Origin: Pilatotrama ljubarskyi
Lineage: Eukaryota > Basidiomycota > Agaricomycetes > Polyporales > Polyporaceae
Reading direction: 5' to 3'
NCBI GenBank assembly: GCA_022385805.1
Contig: MU277743.1
Span: 1 to 64,000 of the forward strand
Length of the DNA stretch: 64,000 nucleotides
Shown here: one piece after another, positions 1 through 11,345 of the stretch
How the letters are laid out: every line of letters starts with the position of its first letter
How positions within the stretch are numbered: the stretch's first letter is position 1
The notes under the pieces: generated by a model
What the model was told of the DNA's origin: nothing
Databases searched by the model: none
The model's input: only the letters and a program-made list of their open reading frames with translations
Position numbers and translations under genes: made by a program

Positions 1-319
1 GTCAGCACCTATGACTAAGTGCGACCGGTTGACTATGCTGCTATTACTAAGCGCCTAGTTCAACATGTTGAACATGTCCCTCGATGTATACCAGCATTGC
101 CCCCACAGAATGCGACCTCATACTTAAGCCTTCGGGCTCGCGCCCTTGGCTCCTCATTGCCAACCCCAGTGGTCGAGCACGACGTCTCTCCAACTTTCTC
201 TGCAGGCAGGGTATACGCTCTCTACCATTGTGCTTACGACCAGAACTTCTGCTTGCCTGACGCATTTCTCCTACTTCTGCACGTAAACGTATATTCCTTG
301 GACGCACTTTCCTGCCACG
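1..319. other. Window edge, upstream region without a supported gene
   Basis: No reading frame here has recognisable protein similarity or plausible splice continuity. A 106-codon frame runs through it, but its translation looks like random GC-rich sequence. It probably holds the promoter and 5' leader of the SUR7-like gene that starts at 320. Confidence 0.5.
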
Positions 320-1314
320 ATGATCACTGGACTGTCTAGAGCCATCAACCTCTACCTCGCGCCTCTGCTATCTCTAACCTCCCTGTTACTCATTCTGTTT
401 GTGTATCTGGCGCCGACAGTACTGTTCCCGACTGGAGTTGCTCTCCTCACTGTGTCCCCATCTCTTGGGTCGACCGAAGCCCAACCAGGTCAAGAAGTGG
501 ATGGCCCGTCTGTGTTTTTGGGCCCATTAGGTAGATTGTCAGTCTCTCTACCATAATGGCGTACTTACATGGTCTTCAAGTTCATGCGCGCGGCCAAACA
601 ACGCCGCACCAATTACGTGCACTGCGCCTACGGTTTCGCCAGTATACAGTACGCCCGTCCTCTCCTGCTCTCCTCATCATTGCTAACGGTGCTCTTCAGA
701 TCTGTCTGTGCTGCCGAGCGATGCTCCCGCCTTGCTCTCTGCGCCTACTGCAACGACACCCGCCTTTATTGCAGTGTCGCTGGGCTTCACCGGGATCTTC
801 TTCCTACTGTTCACCATGACGTCCTTCCGCGGGAAGTTCGGCAAGTCCGGCAAGATTTTCGATAAGCCGCGCATGCAGCGCGCGACCGCCTGGATTGGCC
901 TGCTCGGTTTCCTGATTGGTTTGTGCCTGTTAGTGGTCATGCAGAGTCATGTATTGACTGTCCGGCAGGAATCACGTCGTTCCTGATTATCCGCATGTGG
1001 TTCGGCGGGGCCGTTGAGGACTTCAACGGGAACATATCCAAGGATGGCGCGGATGCCCCGCAACTCATCGCGGCGACCAGCAATGGCTTCCTCAGTATGT
1101 TCCGGTCACTTTCCCCTACTCATGCGCTAACGTCTGCATCATAGTGGTCTGGGTGGCGCATGCATTCTACACCGTGCCCGTTGTGTGCGCTCTTGCGAAG
1201 CTCCACATGACACCCACAGCCGGCGGCGAGGCCTCTGGAACACCCGCAGCCGGCGGCGACATCTTGGGAATGCCCCCACTCGGCGGCGGGGCAGTGCTCC
1301 CCCCCATTGTTTGA
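320..1314 (+). CDS. SUR7/PalI-like four-pass plasma-membrane protein
   Basis: Five exons (320-537, 581-648, 700-918, 969-1094, 1145-1314) join in phase to 266 residues. The protein has an N-terminal hydrophobic segment just after the start. Next comes an extracellular stretch with two cysteines (motif SCARPNN, then ITCTAP). Three more membrane segments follow: TPAFIAVSLGFTGIFFLLF, WIGLLGFLIGITSFLII and VWVAHAFYTVPVVCAL. This one-plus-three arrangement with a cysteine loop is typical of the SUR7/PalI family, which organises plasma-membrane domains or takes part in pH sensing in fungi. The last 33 or so residues are a cytosolic tail of three degenerate decapeptide repeats rich in Thr-Pro and Gly. 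The family call comes from topology and general look, not a database match. Gene symbol not assigned. Confidence 0.72.
1211..1300 (+). repeat. Three 30-bp tandem repeats in the SUR7-like tail
   Basis: Copies lie at 1211-1240, 1241-1270 and 1271-1300. The first two share nearly all of their first 20 bases; the third has drifted. Each encodes a decapeptide of the form T/M-P-x-x-G-G-x-x-x-x, so the cytosolic tail can grow or shrink by ten residues without a frameshift. Confidence 0.85.
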
Positions 1315-2494
1315 ACGGTGACTCGTATTTGTAGCATCTAGAGGCTCTGACGGACTGCAGGTGCACCTGCGGCTTTCACTGTATCATCAAATCGGACAGT
1401 TTTTGTACTGTATCGCCAAGTATAGCATACGCCGCTGCCATTGCATCTCATAGAATTCGAAAGGCTCTAGAGGAGTCACCGTGCCTAATGGGGTAGCGGA
1501 GTTCAAGTATGAAATCACTTTCTCCGAATGCGACATGCACTCTGAGCATCGGCTGCCGAACCAGACGAGTCAAGTTGATAAGTACAGGGTACGCGCTGGC
1601 CACAAACTCACGACCTGAGTACTGAGTATGTATTAATCAGAGGGTGCAGGTCCAGTAGGCGCGTTCCGGGCGGTCGGGTCGGCTGATCGACCGTCAGCGC
1701 GGGATTGTCGTGCCTGGCAGACGCAGGCAGGCACAGACGCCCAGTGTACCCTGAGGCAGCCTGAGGCCCTGAGGCACGCCATTTTGATCAGCCCATCCAC
1801 CTTCCAAGCCACCATGACCATGTATGACTCGCAAAGATGGACCCACAACTAGCGCACATCCACGTCTGTCGCGGCTAGCAGCAGCAAAAGCGATGCCGAC
1901 GAACTGCATTCAGTTCTCGAGGCGTTCCCAAGTTACCCAGGTTTCTCCGCCGCCTCATGTCTTGTGAACAGGTCCGCTCCAGCTCTGCAGGGCAGAGAAC
2001 CCGTCCAATTCTCCGTCTGCCACGCGGTGCCTCCTCAGCTTTCCGCCGTTCACCATCGGACCTAGCAGCGCCTTGGCTCTGACATCGAAGGGCGGAGTAG
2101 CCTCTGCGTGCCTGGGGTATGTCGCGTCGCGACGTGGTGGGAGCCCGACCTAGTAGTCATATTGTCGGATGTGGGCAACAGCGAGAGGCGGGCATCTTCT
2201 TTCGTGAGTACAGTGCCCGCTACCTTGTTTACGACCCTGCATTGAGTCAATCTGCGGAGTCTCAGCATGTCAGCCGGCGGCGAAGAAGCCTGATGGACAG
2301 TGTGAGCCACCTTCGTGACTTGCTTCTTGTCTGGTTCGCAGTCCAATTATGGGCTGCAGTCGTCCTCTGCTCCTCAGGCCGCCACGCAGGTATAAAAGCG
2401 AGAGAGTGCCGTGAAGTATCCTTCAGGTCTTCACAGGTCTTCTCTTGAGCTCAAGCCAGGCATACCGGGTCCACAGAGCCGCCACGGTACCAAC
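1315..2494. other. Intergenic region, 1.2 kb
   Basis: Holds the 3' end of the SUR7-like gene and the promoter of the first PL8 gene. The overlapping frames on both strands have no recognisable domains and no matching splice partners. Apart from the TATA box listed separately I see no feature. Confidence 0.5.
2391..2397 (+). promoter_or_regulatory. TATA box of the first PL8 gene
   Basis: TATAAAA lies 104 bases before the start codon at 2495, a usual distance for a strongly regulated fungal gene. Inferred from motif and position only. Confidence 0.6.
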
Positions 2495-5197
2495 ATGCTT
2501 CTCCCCCTCGTTGCTTTGGCGTGCTTCCTGGCCGCAACTACGGTGTACGGGTCGGCGATTCCTAGGGCAAGAGCAGCCGTCAATGCCACCACGCAAGACA
2601 TCCAGACCGTCACTGAACGTCGTCTTGCCACGATTGTCGGTGCGACGACTGGCGCCACATCGGTCTCGACGTGGTACGTGCTAGGAAGGTTCCTAGTCCC
2701 GATTCATCTCCACGCTAACATTGGGCTTCTTCGGCAGGCTGTCTACTCTCCAGTCGAACGGACAGTGGCCCGATGTCGACTACACGGCGGGCTGCGATGC
2801 GCCGACCGCTAACTGGAAGGCACAGGCCCACTGGCAGCGAATTCGTACGCATCAATATATCAAGGTCCAGTATAGTAACTCATCAAATGCATATATGCTT
2901 CATAGAGACTCTCGCTGCGGCCTGGCATGGCGGTCTGAAGAACGCCGACCAGTTCGTGCAGAGCAGCCAAGTCCGCTCGGCCATCTCCACAGCGATGGGC
3001 TTCTGGTTCTCCAATGACTTCACGAATCCGTCTTGCCTCGACTCTGGCGGAGACACCGCGTGCCCATGCGGGACGCCCGGACTGTGGAATACCAATTGGT
3101 TTTCTAACGTACGTGTCCACAGCGCTACTGGTCATCTCCGTCAATGCTGACTCTGTACTTGTTGTGATCAGGTCATCGGCGTTCCCACCATAGTCGGACA
3201 AGCATGCCTCCTTCTAGGTAGCTCCCTCACCGCTTCGGAGCTTTCTAGCTGCCAGAAGTTCTCCGGACGGAGCTTTGCCACCTTCGACACCGGTATCAAT
3301 GGCGTGAGCAAGATCACAGGCGCCAACGCCCTGGATATCGCCAGCATCGGTATCGACGGGGGCCTGCTCACGCAGAACGCGACACAGGTTTCCGCTGCTT
3401 TCGGACGCGTCCACGCCGATGCGGTGATTCAGAACGCCATCAAGGCCGATGGCATCAGGGCGGATGGCTCTTTTGGTCAGCATACGGGGATCATCTACAA
3501 TGGCAACTACGGGAAGGACTAGTGAGCCGTGCACGCACAATCCTCGAGGAAAGGGGTACTGATTGGCACCGCAGTGAGAATGATCTGTTCAGTTTTGAGA
3601 TCGAGGCCGGAGGGACGCAATTCCAAGCCGGTAGCGACTCGAGGACTGCCCTGGAGACCCTCGTCGACGGTGACCAGTGGATGATCTACCGCAACATCTT
3701 CACTAATGTTCTGCATTGGGACTTCGTGAGTGTTTCATTGAAGAGATGCACGCGTGTTACTGCTTACATACGACACCTCAGAGTGTCCTTGGAAGGCTGA
3801 TGACCGATCCGGTCGTCGACGACCAGTGAGTCAATGTACGCCTCTCGGATAGAAGAGCCGCTCATCACATCGTCTCCAGTGCATCCGCGAGCATCAAGAC
3901 AAACCTGACACAACTCCAAGTCTTGGGTCAGGAATGGGGCTCTGATATCATCCTTAACGTGTTCAACAACCTGTCGGTCAACACCACCACGGCCAACTCG
4001 GGGAACCTGGTCGGTAATCGAGTGTTCTATGCCAACGATTACGCTGTAAGTGCCATAATCGTAGTCTTTCTTGCCAAATGTAATGATCATCTATAGGTCC
4101 AGCGTGGTCCGGGCTATGTGACCACTCTGCGCATGTATTCAACAAGAACCCAGAACACGGAGTGTACCGACGAAGCCAACAACTTCGGTTTCCACCTCGC
4201 CGACGGCACTGTCTACACTCATCTCAACGGCGACGAGTATGAAGACATTGTGGCGGCATGGGACTGGAACCTCATCCCCGGCATCACCGTCGACTACGGT
4301 GCGACTCCCTTGACCTGCAGCACTACGCGCCATACCGGCACCCAAACCCTTGTCGGTGGGGCCTCTGATGGCATCGTCGGCGCGGTCGCCATGCGGTACG
4401 AGAACCCAATCTCGAAGAGCTTGAACTGGCGGAAGACGTGGTTCTTCCTGAAGAACGACATTCAGTTCGTTATGGTCGCCCGCATCACGTCCTCGACCTC
4501 CGCGCCCGTATTCTCCGTACTCGATCAGCGCAAACACGTCGGCCAGGTTCTGGTTAACGGCGCGGCCTCCAGTGGCGGCAACTTCTCCCACCCCAGCACC
4601 TTGTGGCACGGCGGCGTCGGATACGTCTTCAACACCTCCGACCCAGTCACGCTCTCTGTCGACGTCTCCACTCGGACGGGCGCGTGGTCCGCCATTGGCG
4701 CATCTTCGCAGCCGCCTGTGACCGTAGACATGTTCACGGCATGGCTCAGCCACGATGACATCTCCGGCGATATTTCATACGTTGTTTATCCCGCAACCAC
4801 GCCCCAAAGCTTCCAGCAGAAGGTAGCCTCGACTAACCTGCAGTCCATTCGGAATGACGGGTCGATCTCCGCCCTGCTCGACGTAACAAACTCGATGGCT
4901 TTCATCGTGTACTGGGTCGCCAACGGCGGCTCGGTTACTATCCCTGCGGTCACGAAGGGTAGCGCGTCGATCAAGGTTCAGTCGACCGGCAATGCGAATG
5001 TCATACTCCGCATGGACACCTGGGCGGTTACTGTAGCCGACCCGACGCAGTCGTTGTCAACGCTTACCCTGACCTTCACACTCGGGTCTGGGACAGCCCC
5101 CGCCGGATGGGGCAGCTCGAAGACGAAGACGGTGCAGTTCACGCTGCCGTCTGGAGGACTTGCTGGCAGCAGCCTGACTCAAACCCTGCCGGCTTGA
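2495..5197 (+). CDS. Secreted polysaccharide lyase family 8 (hyaluronate/chondroitin/xanthan lyase-like), copy 1
   Basis: Eight exons (2495-2673, 2738-2844, 2906-3108, 3172-3521, 3575-3725, 3782-3825, 3880-4045, 4097-5197) close in phase to 766 residues. A signal peptide covers about the first 20 (MLLPLVALACFLAATTVYG). Next is the alpha-toroid half with NTNWFSNVIG near residue 160, the region that carries the catalytic Asn in PL8. DGSFGQH then places His at about 267, with the Tyr of NGNY nine residues later at 276. This His-Tyr spacing is the one known for PL8 lyases. The long last exon holds the beta-sandwich domains (for example DYGATPLTC and GGASDGIVGA). PL8 enzymes cut uronic-acid polysaccharides by beta-elimination outside the cell; the true substrate of this fungal member cannot be told from sequence. 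It is followed head-to-tail by a paralogue with the same intron positions in the first two-thirds of the gene. Confidence 0.9.
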
Positions 5198-6063
5198 GGT
5201 AGATCGGTCACAACTACGTATTTATGCCAATATGCCACAGTGAGTAGGCTCGTTGAGATACCGATCAGCTGTGCTGACCCTGCTTCCGCAGCTCTTTTCG
5301 ACCTCTATGACGGGTTTTGGGATATGCGGTTTCTGTACTAACGTCAATATGCGTTCGGATTTGTTCGATCACTGTCTTTTCAGCAATGCAGCACCTTTGC
5401 CGCCGTTTCTCACACGAGACCAAAGTGCGCTACAAGCGCGATACTGACCGTTGTCGTCCCAGCATGGGATCAGTACCCCGTGTGCATCAGAGATCGCCTT
5501 ACCACGTAGCGCCTGGGGCATACCATGTGATGGGATGCGCAGCATGGTCGACATGCGGAGCGAACATGGACCCAACGGCACGAGCACTCGGCACAAGGTG
5601 AGCATGCCGATTGCCACTTCTTGCGGTCCAGGGCGATTGAACCCATTGCATTCCGCACAGATGCTGAAGTATGCAGGAAGCCTGGTGAGTGTTCTATCTT
5701 GCCTGGGCGAAACCTCGGCGCGAATTTGTGGATCAGGCATGATTGGTCGAGGGGTGGCCGAAGATCATTCCGGCGGGAGCAGCTCGACGCGGCATCAACG
5801 GACCGCACGCGCGGTGAATGTGTGTGACCGCGTTTGGACGCGGTGCATGACTGCGACGGACGAGTTCGCGTCAGACGCGGTGTTCATCTTGCTCAATCGC
5901 TCGCATTCTCCGTGCCTGCCCTGTCTCACCCGGCGCGTCATACGACCAAGCATGCATCTATTCGCGCCCTCTCTCCGCCGTCCTGCCAGCCGCCGAGCCT
6001 TAAGAGCGACGGTGGCAGACAATGTACACTTTCCGTCCGCCCCTCCGCGCAGAGCCAAACGCG
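5198..6063. other. Intergenic region between the two PL8 genes
   Basis: About 0.87 kb containing the terminator of copy 1 and the promoter of copy 2. Several long overlapping frames on both strands exist here but none shows a domain, signal peptide or splice logic. I see no clear TATA box for copy 2. Confidence 0.5.
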
Positions 6064-9000
6064 ATGCTCCCATGCGCGGCCAAAATGCTCGCGCTCGCCC
6101 TGCTCCCATGGCTTCTTCCGGGCGCCTCTAGTGCTGCTGTAGGCAGTGACAAGGCCGTCGTGGCGTCTTCATCCACGGTCTCGGTCTCCTCGCGGTCCGC
6201 AGTCTCATCATCCGCCTCTTTGTTCGCCAGCTCTGTGTCGCCGTCAACATCCACTCTCTCGAACCCTGCGTCTTCTCGTACCTCCAGTGCTGTCATTTCT
6301 ACTTCCCGGCTTTCCTCCAGTGCCGCGACCTCTACTTCCCGGGCTCCATCCAGCGCACTTGGGTCCACAACTGCTGTTCCGAGCTCCGTCTCTCAGTCTC
6401 AATCGAGTAGCCTACTGCCATCTCCTACTAGTCTACTCACATCCTCCGCCGCTTCTTCCGCCGGCTTGAGCGCAAGCTCGTCGGCCAGCCAGAATGGTAC
6501 CTCAACTACCGTAGCTCTGCCGACCCAGTCACTAGATCCTGCGACGCTTGCGGACATACAGAGCGTACGGCAACGCAGGCTCTCTCTGATCATCTCGGGG
6601 ATTCCCTCAACATACCCGGTGACCCAATGGTAAGGACTTCCCCTGAGCGCTGGGTAGTCCCGAACTCGCAATGACCCTTGGCTATCCTGTAGGCTGGCAA
6701 CACTGGGCCCTGACGGTAAATGGCCCGACTCCGAGATCGACTATACAACCGGTTGTACCGCCAGGCGCGCCAATTGGTATGCATGGGCTCGGACACAGGG
6801 AGCTGTCTTTCATGCTAACCCAACATAACAGGCCCGCTGAAGATCACTGGAATCGTCTCGGTGAGCGGAGTTTCACCCGGAAGTGTATGCAGTGTCAGTA
6901 CTCAGTATCTCTCCAGTGACCATGGCTGCTGCATATCATGGAGGTCCGCGCGGACCAGCGGGCCTTGTGAACAGCTCATCCCTATTGAATGCTATTCATC
7001 GGGCAATGGACTTCTGGTTTGTCAACGACTTCCAGAATCAGGCCTGCCTCGACTCCGGAGGGCTACCAGCATGTCCGTGCGGCACTCCTGGGTTTTGGAA
7101 CACAAACTGGTTTTCAAACGTGAGCTTTCCTGCCATTCAAGCGTTTCCTCGAGTTGCTCAGCCGGTATGGCAGATCATCGGCACCCCCGAACTGGTCGGC
7201 GAGGCATGCCTGCTCATGGGCGTCGGCGCGTTGACTGACACTCAGATCAGCAATTGCACGCATATCACCACGCGCGCCTTCGGAACCTTCGATCACAACG
7301 TGAACGGCCTTGGGTTTGCGACCGGGGCCAACACCCTCGACATAGCCAAAATCGGCATCGACTCCGGACTGTTGATCAACAACGCGTCGATCCTGACGGA
7401 CGGCTACGGACGAATCCATAGAGAGGTTGTTGTCCAGAACGCTGTCAAGGCGGACGGCATCAGACCCGACGGCAGCTTCGGGCAGCACGGCGGAATCATC
7501 TACAACGGGAACTACGGCAAGGACTAGTGAGTCGCCTCTGCAACTTCGCTCAAGTCGTCACTAAGCAATATGAAAAGTACGAATGACGTTCTAGCCCTTG
7601 AGATTGCGGCCGCAGGGACACAGTACTCGGCAAAAAACGCCAGCACAGGCTCTCAAATGGCGTTCGAGACGCTCCTACAAGGCGACCTGTGGATGATCTA
7701 CCGGAACATACTGACCAACGTTCTGCACTGGGACTTTGTGAGTGTGGTTCTTCCTGCTCGCTCTGCGTTCTCTCACCTTGCACAGAGCGTCCTGAACAGG
7801 TTCATCAGTTTCCCCGTGGTCGACAACCAGTATGTACTACTACTGATAGCTCGTTACGTCCTGCCGATGCTCATCGATATGGCCAGGGCCACCGCGAGCA
7901 TAAATATCAATATCACAGAGATACAAGAGCTGGGGAAGCTATGGAACTCGAGCGTCCTCCAGTCCGTATCACAGAGCCTAGCTCGCCCGAGTAAAGACGC
8001 GAATGCTGGGAACATCACGGGGAACCGCATGTTCTACGCAAACGACTACATGGTGAGCTCGATGAGATAGTGATGCAGCATTCGGAGCTGATGCTAAAGC
8101 TCTTCTCAGGTCCAACGAGGCTCCGGATACGTGACAACCTTGAAGATGTACTCTACTAGAACCAAAAATGGAGAGTGCACGAACTCACAGAACGTGAGTA
8201 GTACATGATGCACAACTCATGCACCCATACTTACAGAATGAGACAGCCTCTGGGTTTCCATCTTGCCGATGGGACGCTGTATACGTACCTTCGAGGGAAC
8301 GAGTACGAAGACATCGCTGCTGCATGGGATTGGAACTGTGAGTACGACGTGTCGATATGTCGTTAACTCGACTGACCTCGCCGCTGCAGTGATTCCTGGC
8401 ATCACCAACGACTACGCTGCCACACCCCTCAGCTGCGACCACGAGCAGTTCACGGGTAAAGAGGCCTTTGTCGGAGGCGCGTCGGATGGTACCATCGGCG
8501 CCGCTGCCATGCGCTACACGAACCCGTACACGGGCACTCTCAAGTTCCAGAAGGCCTGGTTCTTCCTCCCGAACGACGTGCAGCACGTCATGATCTCCAG
8601 TGTCAATTCCTCCACGTACAACTCTGTCGTCTCCGTACTCGACCAGAAGCGACTGAACGGCACCGTCTACGTGGACGGGATCCCTCTCACTCAAGGAGGC
8701 AACTTCTCGCTTGCCCGAACGCTCTGGCACGACAACGTGGGCTACACATTCCAACAGTGCCCGTTCGATACGAGCTTCGACCTTGCAGTCGACTTCGGCG
8801 CTCGTACCGGAGACTGGTCCACCATCGGTATCTCCACCGTCGGCACGACCACCGTCAACCTCTTCTCAGCCTGGATCAACCACGGCTCCGGCGCGGACCT
8901 CGACATTCCCGTCGCCTACACCACTTTCCCCGCGGTCAGCCGCAGCGACTTCCAACGGAAGACCCTCTCCACCCAGCTTCTCCCCATCAGGAACGACGCG

Positions 9001-9339
9001 AACGTGTCGGCCGTGTTCGACGCGGTGCATCGTACTGCCATGTTCGTCTTCTGGGACGCAACCGGGGGCTCGGCCACCTTCGTGCCCTCCCTGCTAGAAG
9101 CCCCAGTCACCGTACAGACATCGGGCAACGTCGCGCTAATCTACAGATTGGACGAGGGGACCATAACGGTCTCGGATCCTTCGCAGACGTTGAAAATGGT
9201 ACAGTTGACAATCAACGTGGGGCTCCTAGGCATTCGACCTAGGCAGCTACCCGGCTTAGGCTGGCCACGCACTAGAATACTCAATGTCACTCTTCCCAGC
9301 GGCGGCTTGGCAGGCAGCAGCGTTTCGGTGAAGCTCTAG
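6064..9339 (+). CDS. Secreted polysaccharide lyase family 8, copy 2, with a Ser/Thr-rich N-terminal stalk
   Basis: Eleven exons (6064-6629, 6693-6776, 6832-6860, 6917-7119, 7174-7526, 7578-7737, 7786-7829, 7887-8052, 8110-8193, 8247-8337, 8390-9339) close in phase to 909 residues. A hydrophobic signal (MLALALLPWLLPGASSA) is followed by about 140 residues that are mostly Ser, Thr and Ala, then the same PL8 fold as copy 1. NTNWFSN is conserved, as are DGSFGQH and NGNY, with His and Tyr nine residues apart (399 and 408 in this model). First-half intron positions match copy 1, so the two arose by tandem duplication. Copy 2 has an extra intron inside the homologous ADW region and near 8194-8246. 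The stalk looks like an O-glycosylated linker or cell-wall spacer absent from copy 1. An in-frame ATG lies upstream at 6022; I prefer 6064 because the signal peptide then sits at the N terminus. Confidence 0.88.
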
Positions 9340-9525
9340 CCTCTGATAGCCTCTATACCCTGATTTACCGACCTTTGTATTTCCGACGTGACTGAGGATC
9401 TCGTGCGTGTTCTGTACCGCGGAGGCATAGAAATTCCATACACAAGATGGATGACCGCATGATAACATCATGATTGCGTGGGGCCAGAATACGGCATACG
9501 ACATACAACAGTGGGCAGAAGTAAA

Positions 9526-10476
9526 TCAGAACGCAGCGGGCTGCTCGAAGGTCTGCTGGAACGTCTCCTGGGGCGGGTACGCGGCAGGCTCCTCCGCCGC
9601 AGGCACAGGCGCGGCAACAACAGCGGGCTCGCGCTGCTCGGACGTGGGCTCGGCCACAATTTTGTCGAGAGGAGGCTCGAGGATCTGGACGGAGTCGGGG
9701 AGAGGCTTGCGGGGGCCGAGCTGACCCTCGGGGTCCCAGCCCTTCATGCTGAGAAGACACGCTGATCAGCCCATGCACGAGCGATAGTACGTGCGGCACT
9801 ACATACATCTTGACCTTGATACCAAGGACACCCTGACGGAGCATGACGTGCCGGACGGCGTAGTCAACGAAGTCGAGGGCGGGCTGACCGGAGTGGATCA
9901 TGAAGCCGTCGGTGAACTTCATGGACTTGGCACGGGCAGCACGGAGCTTGCCAGAAACGACAACCTCGCAACCCTTGGCGCCAGACTCCATAACGAAACG
10001 GAGGACACCATAGCAAGCACTGACTGCGGTGTTAGGGGGCATACTGCACTTTTGAGCAGAGGGATGCTTACCGGCGGACAGCAAGACCACCCAGGAGCTT
10101 GTAGCGGAGGGACTCGCACTGAGCGATAGCAGAGAGACCACGGTACTGGACCTTCTCGGCGTAGAGCTCAAGGGAGTTGTCGGGGAATTTGAAACGCTTC
10201 TGGACGAGCGCGGTAAGCTCGCGAATGCGGCGACCCTTCTCGCCGAGAACCTCCTGGGTGTGGGTAGCACGGATGATGATCTGCAAGCCAAGAGATAAGA
10301 AGGGATGCGAGGACCATGCGCGAGGACCTGCTCACCTCAGTGCGGGCGTGGGTGACACGGACGTCGCAGCCAGAGTAGCCCTCCTCAGAGAGCTCACGGG
10401 TGAAGAAGTCGTTCAACTCGGCACGGAAGACACCGTCAGCGACGAACTTGCGCTTCTTGCTGATCTGGCCGGACAT
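9526..10476 (-). CDS. RPS3: 40S ribosomal protein uS3 (S3)
   Basis: Four exons (10476-10336, 10280-10072, 10019-9807, 9748-9526) join in phase to 261 residues. The start [17 protein letters not shown] and the block [12 protein letters not shown] are characteristic of eukaryotic uS3. The KH domain contains [10 protein letters not shown], and [15 protein letters not shown] is the conserved stretch before the tail. uS3 sits at the mRNA entry channel of the small subunit. The C-terminal tail after KPLPDSV is Ala/Pro/Glu-rich, as is usual for a variable uS3 end. Identity is secure. Confidence 0.97.
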
Positions 10477-11345
10477 CTTGAGGGCGCGGAAACTGAAGGC
10501 GGAGACGAGCGTGAGCCTGAGTCCAGCGTTATCCAGCAGAGATGCCGTCCATCCAGCCCATTCCGCAGCGATTTCCGGACGCGATTCTGCGCGAGGGCCA
10601 TCTGTACGGCTGGCATAGCAGACTGGATGCTCACCTTGAGGGGTTGCTTGACGGTGAGAGTGCCGAGAGTGTCTCTGAGGCTTCGAGGCCGGCGTCGAAG
10701 GGTGCTCTCTCAAAATCTGCGATAGGGCGTTGTGGCTCGATGCGGCAGCTGGCTCTCACGCTCATGTGGGCGCTAACACGATCCATAAAATTCGCGTCGA
10801 CGCGCCCCTCGTCTCTCTCGTCCTCTCTCTTTCTTCTCTTCCGTCCCCTTGCAAGTCGTCGATACTGTTGCACCCTTGGCGGCGATACCACATGGTGAGC
10901 ATTCCAGCCCTTACGGATTCAGCTTCCTCTGTTGCTTTCGCAATGAAGAGTGTTGTATTTCAACCATCCTGGCACCTCTTAGTCGAATCGATGCCTTGCT
11001 TCTCGAGCTCTGCTCTCGCTTGGTATCGCTGACATGAATGACCTTCTGAGCTTTTAATATGTATAACATGCCTTCAAGGACGTCTTTGCTGACAATCTTG
11101 CTCTCAGGCTCGACGTGGTTTTCGTTGCGCATCAAGCGTAGGTGGGAATGTAGTGTCCCAACTGGTGGTAGCCGGTGTGCCTTCACGTCTTGTGAGCTTC
11201 GCTAGCTTTATCACCGCGTTCTCCATGTGCACCACTGTGGGATTATGTAGCTGCTATAATATATTTGCCTCGCCTATCTCCTACACTTCGTACGACTTGT
11301 TATCAAGTTCGCCTCAACCTCTGCTTGTGCTATTCGCACACCGCT
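10477..11345. other. Divergent region between uS3 and the amidase
   Basis: About 0.87 kb holding both promoters. It contains one GGCGCT motif at 10769-10774 and a pyrimidine-rich stretch near 10805-10850. An 86-codon minus-strand frame here (10631-10891) is Arg-rich and lacks a domain; it is more likely the uS3 leader than a gene. Confidence 0.5.

Noticed and set aside
4139..4753. 204-codon minus-strand frame inside the PL8 copy 1 last exon
   Set aside because: Antisense shadow of a secure PL8 exon.
5451..6131. 227-codon plus-strand frame between the PL8 genes
   Set aside because: Product is low-complexity Arg/Ser and runs into the true start of copy 2 in another frame. No domain.
10631..10891. 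86-codon Arg-rich minus frame upstream of uS3
   Set aside because: Sits in the expected leader region, no domain, no splice continuity with uS3.
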